This document shows positions 7,329 to 16,065 of a DNA stretch of 64,000 bases, piece by piece; the first letter of the stretch is position 1, and every line of letters begins with the position of its first letter. The stretch comes from an uncultured Sutterella sp. (GTDB lineage: Bacteria; Pseudomonadota; Gammaproteobacteria; Burkholderiales; Burkholderiaceae_F). Under the pieces are notes generated by a model, which did not search any database, was not told where the DNA came from, and saw only the letters and a program-made list of their open reading frames with translations. A program made the position numbers and the translations under genes. The DNA is taken from contig CAKQON010000002.1 of the NCBI GenBank assembly GCA_934255515.1, positions 1-64,000 on the forward strand, given 5' to 3'.

Positions 7329-9512
7329 ATGAACGGTATTTTCCTCTTCATGGGACAGTTTTTCATGACAACTCCGAACCGGCATGACGCATGCCCGGGG
7401 AGCTTCCGGCTCCTGGCTGCTGGCCTCGCTACCTCGGCAGCCATCGCGCTTTCGCTTCCCGCCTGGGGAGCGGCGAGCTCCTTCATCGGCATGGGCGCCT
7501 CGACGGGAACTCCCTCCGGGGACGTCAAGGCTGCGATTACGCCGGTGCTTCGGACCATGGAGATGCCCGAGAGCGTTCGGGATGCTCAGATCAATCCGCT
7601 TGATCTTTTTTCCGTTCCCGTGACGGTGGATTTTCCACGCAAAATGAGGATCGGCATTCAGGCTTCCCTTGGTCTCACGCCGCAGACGCGGTGGCTCAAG
7701 TACACGCTCGAGGAAATTCAGTATGTGCTCGGTGCCGACAAAGTGGAGATACTCTGGCTCGACGATCATTCGCTCGATCTCGGCGCGCAGAGCGAGCAGC
7801 TTGACTTTCTTCTGAGCGATGCCGACCAGTTTGCGCTCACTCAGGCTTCGGGTCTCTATGAGCCGCTCGCCAATTTCCTTCCCAACGCCGCCTCCCGCGC
7901 AGAGGACGCTCAGGCCGGGGTCTTCTTCACCCGAAGGGGCCGGAGTCTGCGCAATGTGAGCGCCATCGGAGGTGCCGATGTTTCGATTGCCGCGCTCAAT
8001 TCAGAGACGCTCGCCGGCTGGCGTGCGCCTCTCGCGCTCATGCAGCTTCAGGGGCTTTCGGCGTCCTCCATTGAGGCAAAGACGACCTTCTACGGCTTTT
8101 CTGCGGAAGCGGTCGTCCGGGGCGTGCTTTCGGGCGCCCAGACGGTGGGCATCCTTCCCGCATGCATGCTCGAGCAGCTTGCAAATGAAGGGAAGATTTC
8201 CATTGAACAGGATCTTGCGGTTCTCACCCCCCAGATGGACGACTCATTAAGGTGCCTTCACACGACGCCCGCATATCCGTCCTGGACCTTCGGCGCGCTC
8301 GCGCGGATGGATCCGACATGGAAGAAGGCGATGAGTACGATTCTCTATTCGACGAGCAGCCTCTCCTACGGCGGCGAATGGGCGCTTCCGGCTGTGAACC
8401 GTGCGGTTTACGACATGTTCTACGAGCTCAAGATGGGCCCCTACGAACACCTCGCTACCTGGAGCTTCAACCGCTTCATGCGGGAGAATTCTGAAGTCCT
8501 TGCGCTCACGCTCCTCGCCGCCTTCCTGATTGTTTCTTATGCCGTGAGCCTTTCGGTGCTCGTCAGGGTGAAGACGCGGGAGCTGAGGCGCACCCTATCG
8601 GAGCGCGACCTCATTGAGGCTGAAGCCTCTCAGTCGCGCCAGCACATTGCAAACCTAGAGCGCACCGGGATCGTCGGCCAGATGTCGACCATCATTGCGC
8701 ACGAATTGAAGCAGCCCCTCGCCGCTATCGTCAATTTCGCAGGGAGCCTCAGCCGGCGCACGAAGCAGGGGAAGTTCGACGAAAAGGCATTTACCTTCGC
8801 GCTCGGGGAAATCCTCGCTCAGGCCGAACGCGCCAATGAAATCGTCAACCGCGTTCGCTCGTATGCGAAGCACGACTATCCGCCCCGGAAGGTGACGGAC
8901 CTCTATGAGGTTGTTGGAAACGCCATCACGACCTTCAGGCGTTCGCGCCAGACGAAGGCGGAAGTCATCGTCCGCGTGAATCCCCATTCGATGGCTGAAG
9001 TGGATGCCTGGGAAATTGAGCTCGCCGTGCTCAACCTCATGAAGAATGCCGCTGACGCGATATCCGGCGTGGAGGCGCCGAAGATTGAGGTGATGCTCGT
9101 TCCGCAGGACGAAAAAACATGGGCGCTTTCCGTCGCCGACAACGGCCCCTACATCGACGACGAGCAGCTCGCCGCGCTCTTCAAGCCTCTCCAGACAACG
9201 AAGGGGAGCGCCGGCATGGGGCTCGGCCTTTCCATTGTCTCGAGCATTGCTGAACGCCATGCGGGTCACGTCACGGTTGAGCGCAACGGCATCACGGGTC
9301 TGCGCTTCACGATTACCTTCCCGCGCATGCCTGAGGAGGGTGAAAACCTCGCCGACGCCATGTTGCCTCCCAAGATGCAGATCTTTCACAGCGACGGCAC
9401 GCGCACCGTGCCCTCGGCCACGCCCGAAGACCAGACGCCGCCCGGCATGGACGGACGCGCTCCTCATCCGTCTCCGACCCTGCAAACCAATGGTCAGGTG
9501 CACGGCATCTGA
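7329..9512 (+). CDS. TtrS-like sensor histidine kinase with periplasmic PhnD-type domain
   Basis: Membrane-bound sensor kinase, 727 residues. A signal segment (about 20-45) leads to a periplasmic domain of the phosphonate/tetrathionate-binding (PhnD/TtrS) type (about 85-340). One membrane helix (about 388-411) and a coiled-coil linker follow. The dimerisation/phosphoacceptor domain carries His458 in IIAHELKQPLA. The ATP-binding domain shows the N box (NLMKNAADAI), G1 (VADNG) and G2 (GMGLGLS). TtrS proteins sense sulfur oxyanions, and the next gene is a sulfite reductase, so control of that gene is likely (inference). No response regulator lies nearby, which is unusual. The ATG at 7329 has GGGAG upstream; a TTG at 7323 is also open. 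Confidence 0.85.
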   Translation: MNGIFLFMGQFFMTTPNRHDACPGSFRLLAAGLATSAAIALSLPAWGAASSFIGMGASTGTPSGDVKAAITPVLRTMEMPESVRDAQINPLDLFSVPVTVDFPRKMRIGIQASLGLTPQTRWLKYTLEEIQYVLGADKVEILWLDDHSLDLGAQSEQLDFLLSDADQFALTQASGLYEPLANFLPNAASRAEDAQAGVFFTRRGRSLRNVSAIGGADVSIAALNSETLAGWRAPLALMQLQGLSASSIEAKTTFYGFSAEAVVRGVLSGAQTVGILPACMLEQLANEGKISIEQDLAVLTPQMDDSLRCLHTTPAYPSWTFGALARMDPTWKKAMSTILYSTSSLSYGGEWALPAVNRAVYDMFYELKMGPYEHLATWSFNRFMRENSEVLALTLLAAFLIVSYAVSLSVLVRVKTRELRRTLSERDLIEAEASQSRQHIANLERTGIVGQMSTIIAHELKQPLAAIVNFAGSLSRRTKQGKFDEKAFTFALGEILAQAERANEIVNRVRSYAKHDYPPRKVTDLYEVVGNAITTFRRSRQTKAEVIVRVNPHSMAEVDAWEIELAVLNLMKNAADAISGVEAPKIEVMLVPQDEKTWALSVADNGPYIDDEQLAALFKPLQTTKGSAGMGLGLSIVSSIAERHAGHVTVERNGITGLRFTITFPRMPEEGENLADAMLPPKMQIFHSDGTRTVPSATPEDQTPPGMDGRAPHPSPTLQTNGQVHGI

Positions 9513-9543
9513 AGCCGGCACGCCCATTCCTTAAGACTTTCGA

Positions 9544-9584
9544 ATCCCGGGACTGCAGAGAAGCAGCCGCCCGGGATATTTTTG
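9544..9584 (+). terminator. Intrinsic terminator after the sensor kinase
   Basis: ATCCCGGG at 9544-9551 pairs with CCCGGGAT at 9570-9577, an inner CTGC/GCAG pair extends the stem, and a T-rich stretch follows. It separates the kinase from the control region of the sulfite reductase. Confidence 0.8.
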
Positions 9585-9644
9585 TTTGCGTATTGCAGGG
9601 AAAGCGGGAAAACCGAACGTAAAATACATCCCGTCTTGTTTTAT

Positions 9645-9676
9645 TTAACTATCGAGTTATGAATATCGATAGTTAA
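9645..9676. promoter_or_regulatory. Long palindromic operator, copy 1
   Basis: TTAACTATCGA and its exact complement TCGATAGTTAA are separated by 10 bases. The same pattern (AACTAT-x-GA, 10 bases, TCGATAGTT) occurs over the -35 box of dps at 23059-23088. The shared sequence and spacing argue for one regulator acting on both genes. Confidence 0.6.
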
Positions 9677-9733
9677 TGGCTAAAAAGGCATCTAGGACTT
9701 TCCCTATATTGCCATAAAATTCAAATTTTTAAA

Positions 9734-9748
9734 TGAGAATGACTCTCA
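9734..9748. promoter_or_regulatory. Fur-box-like element
   Basis: TGAGAAT-G-ACTCTCA is a 7-1-7 inverted repeat with one mismatch, close to the TGAGAAT-based Fur boxes near 30-31.7 kb. It lies 450 bases upstream of the sulfite reductase, whose eight hemes need iron. Confidence 0.5.
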
Positions 9749-10201
9749 AATTCACATTAAGGTTGTGCACTTGCTTTGTGCTTATGAAATACGAAATCAC
9801 CTCATGATGTTTCGAAAAATGGAATATATGATTCCGAAAAACAAATCTGAATGGTACTTTAAGGATGGATTAAGAATGAAAATACCTCTTACGAGATAGA
9901 ACCGTTCAGGTAGGATGGGGGGATCTGTTCGGTAAAATGCGTATTTTGATAATGCATTGATTTTTATAAATAAGCATGAAAAATACGATTCAAAAGGCGA
10001 ACGTGTGTACCTCTTAATGGGTGTAAATGATCATTGCAGAAGAGTGAGGTCGGAAAAGTTTTGAAATCTGTCTTAAGTAGAAATTAAGGAGTAGATTGAT
10101 GGTGCGTCCCCCGTGAGGGTCGCGCATTTGACCTCAAAGAAGCCGAATCGAAAGATCAGGCAATCCAATAAACCCCTAAAGAGACCCTCTAGGAGCTAAA
10201 A

Positions 10202-12175
10202 ATGACCAAGCAACACAAGCTTCTGTCTCTCGCTGCGTGCATGAGCGCTGCGTTCGTGGCTTCCACCGCCATGGCCGCTGACACCCCCGCTGCCCAGACT
10301 TCGGTTGACCTCCCGCGCACCCTCGATGGCTACGTCGCTCAGGACAAGGCTTTCTGGGACTACCTCAAGGCCAATCACCCCTACTTCAAGTACCTCAAGG
10401 AAGGCCGCGTCGTTGGTAAGTTCACGATGTCCGACCGCCAGGAAGAGTGGGTTGACTTCGGCGGCGGCGACAAGTACGCCAAGAACACCGGCCGCAAGGT
10501 TGCTGTGACGTACCGCCTCCCGTACGAATCCTTCCTCGATCTGCCGAACAACTTCGTCGGCCCGAAGAAGTGCGGCGAATGCCACCCGGCCCAGTACGAA
10601 AAGTGGGAACGTTCGCGTCACAACAAGATCGTCCGCTTCCCGGAAGAAATGACGGAACCGATGGTTCAGGGCGACCTGAAGCGTCCGCTTTACAAGTCGC
10701 AGAGCGGTGCTCTTCCTGAAGGCATTAACGCTGACGACATCTTCGTCATGATGGGCACGCCGCGTACGAAGTACGGCTTCGTCGATAAGTGGCTCGTCCG
10801 TGGTACCTACCACATCGAAGACGGCGGTGAACTCTCCAAGGCTACCGGCAAGATCGTTGCCGGCGGCAACCAGTTCTCCCGCAACTGGGCTGAACACATC
10901 ACCCCTGAAGTTGCGAAGAAGATTCACGAGTGGGATCCGACCTTCCCGACCAAGCTTGAGGACTTCGGTGCTCAGAGCTCCAAGGTCTGGGGCATGAACT
11001 CCTACGGTGCTTCGAACCGCAAGCAGGCTATGTTCCAGCCGGGTTCGTCCTACTGCGAAATCTGCCATACCTGGAAGTTCGACTTCAAGAGCCAGGATGA
11101 ACTCTTTGCCGCCCTCGGCGATGCCAAGAAGCTCCGCTCGCACGTTGTGACGAAGGGCGTGGGCTGCGAAGAATGCCACGGCGCTGGTGCTCACCTTTAC
11201 GGTGCCCGCGGTGCCGGCATGCCGTCGAACTGCGAACGCTGCCACCAGCGCTTCGTCTACAACGAGAACGACGCCAAGGCCAACTTCAAGACCCCGTTCA
11301 ATGTGTACTTCAAGTCCTTCTGCCCGGCCTGCGGTACGGAAGGCTCGCAGTCGCATTACTCGAAGCACTACCAGAAGGGCATGCGCTGCACGACCTGCCA
11401 CGACCCGCATGAAGTCACCGCTAATGACTGGGCCTCGCAGTACACCGTGCCGAACATGAAGAAGGAATGCCAGGACTGCCATACCACGGCTGCCTACTTC
11501 TTCTCGCAGGGCGGTACGCACAGCCGCAACAGCTGCGCCTCCTGCCATATGCCGAAGATGGGTTCCTGCGAAAACTTCGCTTCGATCCAGCGTCCTGACC
11601 TCGCCGGCTTCGATAACGTTCGTGCGTCCCACATCTGGCGCATCCTCGTTGATCCGGAAAAGAAGACCATCAATCCGCCGGAAGGCACCACCGATCGTAA
11701 GCTCGTCAGCCCGAAGGGTTGGCACGTTACGAAGGATGACGGCCGTCCCTACATCGATCTGATGTGGTCCTGCGGTCGTACGGCCTACCAGGACAAGCAC
11801 GTTGTCGATGCGATGGGCTGCCACAGCCCGATCCAGTCGAAGTTCCCTGAATCCATGCGCTTCAAGGATCAGAAGACCATTTACAACAAGGTCCTCGCCT
11901 GGCAGACCCCGGTCAAGGAAGGCTACGCCAAGGTTATCGCTGACCTGAGCAACATCCAGGATATGCTCAAGGTTGCGAAGCTCTCGACGGCCGACCGCGC
12001 CCAGGTCCAGCTCTACGCTGAGGAAGCTCGCCTCAACGCTGCCAAGCTGAAGGACGACGGTTCGTGGGGTGTCCACGCTCCGAAGTTCTCGAAGCAGCTC
12101 GTTGACGAAGCCCAGACCTACACGGCCCAGGCTCTCGCGATCCTCAACGCCCAGAACAAGACCGCCAAGAAGTAA
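10202..12175 (+). CDS. mccA: Octaheme cytochrome c sulfite reductase (MccA/SirA type)
   Basis: Periplasmic respiratory enzyme that reduces sulfite to sulfide with six electrons. The 657 residues start with a Sec signal (cleavage after AMAA, about residue 25). Seven CxxCH heme sites start at residues 124, 285, 322, 344, 396, 423 and 445. An eighth, unusual site is CX15CH from Cys524 to Cys540-His541, the hallmark of MccA. In Wolinella this site needs a dedicated heme lyase, and the active site pairs a heme with copper held by two Cys. Extra Cys at 374 and 377 (CPAC) could serve such a role (inference). Codon use is strongly biased, so expression is probably high. No heme lyase gene lies in the cluster. 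The ribosome site is TAGGAG. Confidence 0.92.
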   Translation: MTKQHKLLSLAACMSAAFVASTAMAADTPAAQTSVDLPRTLDGYVAQDKAFWDYLKANHPYFKYLKEGRVVGKFTMSDRQEEWVDFGGGDKYAKNTGRKVAVTYRLPYESFLDLPNNFVGPKKCGECHPAQYEKWERSRHNKIVRFPEEMTEPMVQGDLKRPLYKSQSGALPEGINADDIFVMMGTPRTKYGFVDKWLVRGTYHIEDGGELSKATGKIVAGGNQFSRNWAEHITPEVAKKIHEWDPTFPTKLEDFGAQSSKVWGMNSYGASNRKQAMFQPGSSYCEICHTWKFDFKSQDELFAALGDAKKLRSHVVTKGVGCEECHGAGAHLYGARGAGMPSNCERCHQRFVYNENDAKANFKTPFNVYFKSFCPACGTEGSQSHYSKHYQKGMRCTTCHDPHEVTANDWASQYTVPNMKKECQDCHTTAAYFFSQGGTHSRNSCASCHMPKMGSCENFASIQRPDLAGFDNVRASHIWRILVDPEKKTINPPEGTTDRKLVSPKGWHVTKDDGRPYIDLMWSCGRTAYQDKHVVDAMGCHSPIQSKFPESMRFKDQKTIYNKVLAWQTPVKEGYAKVIADLSNIQDMLKVAKLSTADRAQVQLYAEEARLNAAKLKDDGSWGVHAPKFSKQLVDEAQTYTAQALAILNAQNKTAKK

Positions 12176-12210
12176 TTCTTAAGGTCGATACTCTGAGTTA
12201 AGAGCAAGAG

Positions 12211-12247
12211 GCCCCGGAAGCTCGAAAGAGTTTCCGGGGCTTCGTCG
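12211..12247 (+). terminator. Intrinsic terminator after the sulfite reductase
   Basis: GCCCCGGAA at 12211-12219 pairs with TTCCGGGGC at 12232-12240, with TTCGTCG after it. The U-tract is weak, so partial read-through into the rhodanese gene is possible and would make the cluster one graded operon. Confidence 0.7.
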
Positions 12248-12389
12248 TACTCGGTTAATGGATTATTTTTTATGGATAATGATCTTCATTTCCGAGGCGG
12301 GAAATGGTTTTGCATAACGCCCGCTTAATCTTCTGCTGATACGCTCGAAGGGCCATTTTTCAGAGTGTTATCTCTCCTCCAGGACCCCC

Positions 12390-12881
12390 ATGATGAAGAC
12401 AACCTGTCTCGCCGCTCTCTGTGCGGCGCTTCTTGCAGCTACGGGCTTTTCGGGCTCCGCAACGGCGGCGGAAAGCGCTGCTCCTCAGGTACAGCAGCGC
12501 CAGCCGATTCCGCTCTCCCTTGCCCGCGTCGCAAAGAATCTCGGCAAGCCCGGCGTGTACGTTTTTGACTGCAACCCCGAGGACATATACGAGCAGAGCC
12601 ATCTGAAGGGATCGATCCACGCCAATGTAGAAGGGTGGGAGAAGCTTCTTCCTGCAGACAAGAAGAATTCCTTCATCATCCTTTACTGCATCAACCGTCT
12701 CTGCAATGTCTCCTTTGAGGCTTCCCTCAGAGTGATTGAGCTCGGCTACGAAAACGTGTACCTCATGCCCGACGGCATCCAGGGCTGGGTTCAGAACGGC
12801 TACGAATTTGAAGGGCTCGGCCGCAAGGACCGCGGCATTGAGGCGGCTCGCCTGAAGCGCGAGGCCGCCAAGCAGCAGTAA
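12390..12881 (+). CDS. Periplasmic rhodanese-domain protein
   Basis: A 163-residue protein with a Sec signal (cleavage near residue 29, TAAE) and one rhodanese fold. The active-site loop starts at Cys100 (YCINRLC), with a second Cys at 105. Rhodaneses carry sulfane sulfur as Cys persulfide. Placed behind a sulfite reductase, it may handle sulfide or persulfide made in the periplasm (inference). A second role, delivering sulfur for cytochrome maturation, cannot be excluded. The start at 12390 (ATGATG) follows CCAGGACC. Confidence 0.78.
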   Translation: MMKTTCLAALCAALLAATGFSGSATAAESAAPQVQQRQPIPLSLARVAKNLGKPGVYVFDCNPEDIYEQSHLKGSIHANVEGWEKLLPADKKNSFIILYCINRLCNVSFEASLRVIELGYENVYLMPDGIQGWVQNGYEFEGLGRKDRGIEAARLKREAAKQQ

Positions 12882-12964
12882 CAGCCTGCACCTCGGGTGT
12901 AGCTGTGTTTTCTCCGTGGAAAAGCCTTTTTTCCCGGAGTGTTCTTTTTGAAGGAAGTCCTGAA

Positions 12965-13366
12965 ATGTTGCAATCTCGTCCCGCATTTGTGAGCGGCATC
13001 GTGATGACTGCGGTTGGTCTCGTTCTGGCTGCGGCGCTCTTCTGGTGGCTGCCGCACTGCCACACCGAAATGGTGATGAAGTGCGTCTGGATGACCCGCG
13101 CTGCGGCGGGCGCTTCGCTCGTCATCGCGGCTCTGGGCGTCGTCATGATGTTTTCGCCTTCTGCAGGAGCAGCGATCGGTGCTCTTGCCGGCATCATCTT
13201 CACGGCAATGCTCGAGATGGCGCTTGCGACGGTTCTGATCGGGCCGTGCCCCAATCCTATGATGGGCTGCCACGCCGTGACGCAGCCGACCATCCTCGTG
13301 GCGGGCGCGCTCATTGCGCTCATTGCGCTCGCCGAAATGTGGCGTCTCTCGAAGCTTGCGCGCTGA
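12965..13366 (+). CDS. DUF4418 membrane protein
   Basis: Small integral membrane protein, 133 residues, about four helices. The loop between helices 3 and 4 holds conserved-looking Cys and His (GPCPNPMMGCH), and another Cys-His pair sits near LPHCH. DUF4418 proteins commonly lie beside FtsX/MacB-type ABC genes, as here. The Cys/His loops suggest metal or thiol chemistry (inference). The start at 12965 has AAGGAAG eight bases upstream; the reading frame is open further up without a ribosome site. It is followed 34 bases later by the ABC permease. Confidence 0.7.
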   Translation: MLQSRPAFVSGIVMTAVGLVLAAALFWWLPHCHTEMVMKCVWMTRAAAGASLVIAALGVVMMFSPSAGAAIGALAGIIFTAMLEMALATVLIGPCPNPMMGCHAVTQPTILVAGALIALIALAEMWRLSKLAR

Positions 13367-13400
13367 GAGCCGACCGCCTGAATCAGGGATCCATCCTCAT

Positions 13401-14600
13401 ATGACACCAATCACGACGCTTCGCATAGCGGCCGCCAACGTTTCGCAAAAACCCCTGCGTTCGCTTTCGCTCGCGCTCATTGTCGCCGTCTTCACCTTCA
13501 TGCTTTTTTCGGGTTCAATGATTGCGGCAAATCTTCAGGCCGGCATTGAATCTCTTTCCGCACGCATGGGTGCAGATCTTCTCGTCGTGCCGCAGGGCGA
13601 GGGGAAGAAGATTGAAAGCGTCATTCTGAGGGCGGAGCCGTCCACCTTCTATCTCGATGCAAAGCTCCTCGACACGGTGAGAAAGCTCCCGGGCGTGGCT
13701 CAGGCCTCGGGGCAGCTCTTCATTTCGTCGCTCGACGCTCAGTGTTGCTCCGTGAAGGTGCAGCTGATCGGCATTGACGAGAAGACGGACTTCGTCGTGG
13801 CGCCGTGGCTCAGGAAGGCCGCTGAAAAGCCGCTTGAAGGCAATGAAGTCATCGTCGGCGACTACATCTTCGGCGACATCGGGTCTGAACTCACCTTTTA
13901 CGGGCAGAAGTTCAAAATCGTCGGGCGCCTTGCGGCAACCGGCATGGGATTCGATTCGTCCATCTTCATGACGATTGAGGCGGCAAGAAAGCTCGGCGAA
14001 ATCGCTTCTCCCGAAAGGAAGGATGAAATTGCGAAGAGCCTCTCCTCAATCCTCGTGCGCGTCAATCCGGGCGTTGATCCGATTACGGTTTCGGACGGAC
14101 TCTTTGACGAGCTCGGGCTTGGCGCCTACGTGAATTTTGTCTTCGCCTCCAACATGATGAGCGACACGTCGGCAAAGCTCCAGAAAATTGTTGCTGTGAT
14201 GTATTCAGCCGCGGGCGGCGTCTGGGTGATTGCCGCCCTCATCATGCTGATCGTCTACTTTTTTGCCTTCAGCGAGCGGCAGCGTGAATTTGCGACGCTG
14301 AGGGCTCTGGGCGCCTCGCGCGCCCGCGTCATCCGCATCGTCATGTCGGAAGCCTTCATGATTTCAACGGCGGGATCCTGTGCCGGCGTGCTGATCGGAG
14401 CAATTGCGGTGACGAGCTTCTCCACAGCCATTTCGCGCGCGATCGGGCTTCCCTATCTGGCCCCCGCGCCTGAAGCCTGGATCTTCGCGCTTATTGCGAG
14501 TCTTGCCGCCGGCATTGCGACGGTTCCGCTCGCAGCGCTCCCGACTGCCTGGCGCATCGGCAATCGCGACATCTACACGACGCTCCGCGAAGGGGATTGA
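13401..14600 (+). CDS. FtsX/MacB-type ABC transporter permease
   Basis: Inner-membrane permease, 399 residues. One helix near the N-terminus (about 20-45) precedes a large periplasmic MacB-like domain (about 50-265). Three helices follow (about 275-300, 325-350, 365-390), with the conserved FtsX stretch ERQREFATLRALGAS. Such proteins work as mechanotransmitters or lipoprotein/peptide exporters rather than importers. The stop overlaps the start region of the ATPase gene, so the two are coupled. Linkage to the sulfite reductase cluster suggests a role in its maturation or metal supply, but this is inference. Confidence 0.83.
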   Translation: MTPITTLRIAAANVSQKPLRSLSLALIVAVFTFMLFSGSMIAANLQAGIESLSARMGADLLVVPQGEGKKIESVILRAEPSTFYLDAKLLDTVRKLPGVAQASGQLFISSLDAQCCSVKVQLIGIDEKTDFVVAPWLRKAAEKPLEGNEVIVGDYIFGDIGSELTFYGQKFKIVGRLAATGMGFDSSIFMTIEAARKLGEIASPERKDEIAKSLSSILVRVNPGVDPITVSDGLFDELGLGAYVNFVFASNMMSDTSAKLQKIVAVMYSAAGGVWVIAALIMLIVYFFAFSERQREFATLRALGASRARVIRIVMSEAFMISTAGSCAGVLIGAIAVTSFSTAISRAIGLPYLAPAPEAWIFALIASLAAGIATVPLAALPTAWRIGNRDIYTTLREGD

Positions 14601-14602
14601 TC

Positions 14603-15289
14603 ATGACCATGCTGATTGATGCGAAGGATCTGAGAAAACGCTACGAACGGGGCGGGCGGCCCTTCTGGGCTTTAAGAGGCGCAAGTCTTCAGGTTTCGTC
14701 AGGCGACTTCGTGACTGTCCTCGGTCGTTCCGGTTCCGGGAAGTCGACGCTCCTCAATATTCTGGTCGGTCTTCTGCCGCCGACGGAGGGGACTGTGCTG
14801 CTCATGGGCGAAGACATCGCGAAGCTCGACGACGCAAAGCGCTCCGGCCTCAGAAATGCCCATGTGGGCTATGTGCCGCAGAGCGCCGGCCTCATTCCGA
14901 CCCTCACCATCCTCGACAATGTTCGTCTCCCCTGGTACCTGGCGGGAAAACGGGGTGCGGAGCCTGAGGGCAGGGCGGAGGCGCTCCTTGAAGAGGTGGG
15001 TCTTAAGGGTCTCGGAAGCCAGTTCCCGAGTGCGCTCTCGGGGGGCGAACTGCGGCGCGTGGCGATTGCGCGCGCGCTTATGTGTTCTCCGGACGTGATC
15101 GTCGCCGACGAACCCACTTCCAACCTCGATCCGGCAAGCGCCCGGGGCGTTGTCGATATTTTCCGCGCCATCGCTCGGAAGGGCGGGGCAGTCCTGATGG
15201 TGACGCACGACACCTTCAGTCTCGACGCATCGACCCGGCTCTACGACATGGCGGAAGGTCGCCTCGAAGAGCGCCCGATGAGCGCTTGA
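14603..15289 (+). CDS. ABC transporter ATPase (LolD/MacB class)
   Basis: ATP-binding partner of the FtsX-type permease, 228 residues. The Walker A motif is GRSGSGKST, the signature LSGGELRR, Walker B VIVADEPTSNLD, and the switch His lies in VTHD. These make it a complete, active ABC ATPase of the MacB/LolD class. AGGGG stands eight bases before the ATG at 14603; the TTG at 14597 overlaps the permease stop and is less likely. Confidence 0.88.
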   Translation: MTMLIDAKDLRKRYERGGRPFWALRGASLQVSSGDFVTVLGRSGSGKSTLLNILVGLLPPTEGTVLLMGEDIAKLDDAKRSGLRNAHVGYVPQSAGLIPTLTILDNVRLPWYLAGKRGAEPEGRAEALLEEVGLKGLGSQFPSALSGGELRRVAIARALMCSPDVIVADEPTSNLDPASARGVVDIFRAIARKGGAVLMVTHDTFSLDASTRLYDMAEGRLEERPMSA

Positions 15290-15325
15290 ATCCATTCATC
15301 TTTTTTCTTGAGAGGGAACGCAAAA

Positions 15326-15736
15326 TTGTTTAGACGCGAGATTATCTGTGCGGCAGCCAGCGCCGCCCTTCTTCTTTCGACGGGCTTCGCGCATGCTGCA
15401 GGCACCGCCGAAAACAGCAACTACGACCCGAAGTATCCGTTCCCCGTTCCCGGCAAGGTGACGGTGGTCGATTTCGGCGCCACCTGGTGCGCGAGCTGCC
15501 CGGAGATGGAAGAGCTCATGAAGCAGATGCAGAAGGAGTACGGCGACCGCGCCGCCTTCGTCACGATCGACATCGACAAGTGGCGCGGCATTGAGGACGT
15601 CTTCCTCATCGACCAGATGCCGGCGCAGATTTTCTATGACGCCAAGGGGGAACCCATCTGGAAGCACACCGGGTCAGTTGATGTCGACACCATGCGCGAG
15701 CGCGTCAACATTCTGATCGAGGGTTCGAAGTCGTAA
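15326..15736 (+). CDS. Periplasmic thioredoxin-like protein
   Basis: A 136-residue thioredoxin-fold protein with a signal peptide (cleavage after about residue 25, HAAG) and the redox site W54-C-A-S-C58. The cis-Pro follows in QMPAQ. It closes the sulfite reductase cluster. A likely job is to keep heme-binding Cys of the octaheme cytochrome, or the Cys-rich loop of the DUF4418 protein, reduced (inference). The best start is TTG at 15326 with AGAGGG upstream; another TTG lies at 15308. Confidence 0.8.
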   Translation: MFRREIICAAASAALLLSTGFAHAAGTAENSNYDPKYPFPVPGKVTVVDFGATWCASCPEMEELMKQMQKEYGDRAAFVTIDIDKWRGIEDVFLIDQMPAQIFYDAKGEPIWKHTGSVDVDTMRERVNILIEGSKS

Positions 15737-15770
15737 GGCTTTCGCCAGGGCGTTGAGCCGCATGCCAGGA

Positions 15771-15817
15771 GCGCTTTTCCAGTGCCTTCAGAGGAGGCCT
15801 GGGAAGGCGCTTTTTTT
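15771..15817 (+). terminator. Intrinsic terminator after the thioredoxin gene
   Basis: GCGCTTTTCCAG (15771-15782) pairs with CTGGGAAGGCGC (15799-15810) and is followed by T7. It ends the sulfite reductase cluster. Confidence 0.85.
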
Positions 15818-16065
15818 ATGCGCAGCGGGGACATGATGAACAACCATGAGTGGCGCGTTTTGACAGTAAGTTGACGTGCGCCGGCATCGTGAGATTTAGG
15901 GTCAACACCCTATATTGCTCTTTGAATAAAGCGGATAGTCGGAAAAAATCAAGAGGCTCGAAGCTTTGTGTGTGTCAACCTTTTTCCTCATAGTCTGTCA
16001 GATTACGCCAGAGCTGTGTGTTGCGGATTCTGAGGAAAAAACAACCCTCCCCCCAGGACCGTAAA
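15818..16065 (+). promoter_or_regulatory. Leader of the YfcC operon with a 16-bp palindrome
   Basis: No gene is seen here. TAGGGT-CAAC-ACCCTA at 15897-15912 is a perfect 6-4-6 palindrome. TATATT overlaps its right edge and could be a -10 box. The ribosome site CCAGGACC precedes the ATG at 16066. Confidence 0.45.

Larger units (their letters stand above)
9585..10201 (+). promoter_or_regulatory. AT-rich control region before the sulfite reductase gene
   Basis: About 600 bases without a credible gene, far richer in A and T than the surroundings. It contains an 11-bp inverted repeat (9645-9676), a Fur-box-like element (9734-9748), and near the 3' end a short palindrome TTTGA-CC-TCAAA around 10128-10139. 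The last bases hold the ribosome site TAGGAG seven bases before the ATG at 10202. The length and number of elements suggest complex anaerobic/iron control. I could not place -35/-10 boxes with confidence. Confidence 0.6.

Noticed and set aside
10196..12076. Very long minus-strand open frame (626 codons) opposite the sulfite reductase, and a similar 763-codon frame at 38161-40452
   Set aside because: Both are shadows created by strong GC/codon bias of the plus-strand genes; the translated sequences are low-complexity and match no family, while the plus strand carries clear motifs.
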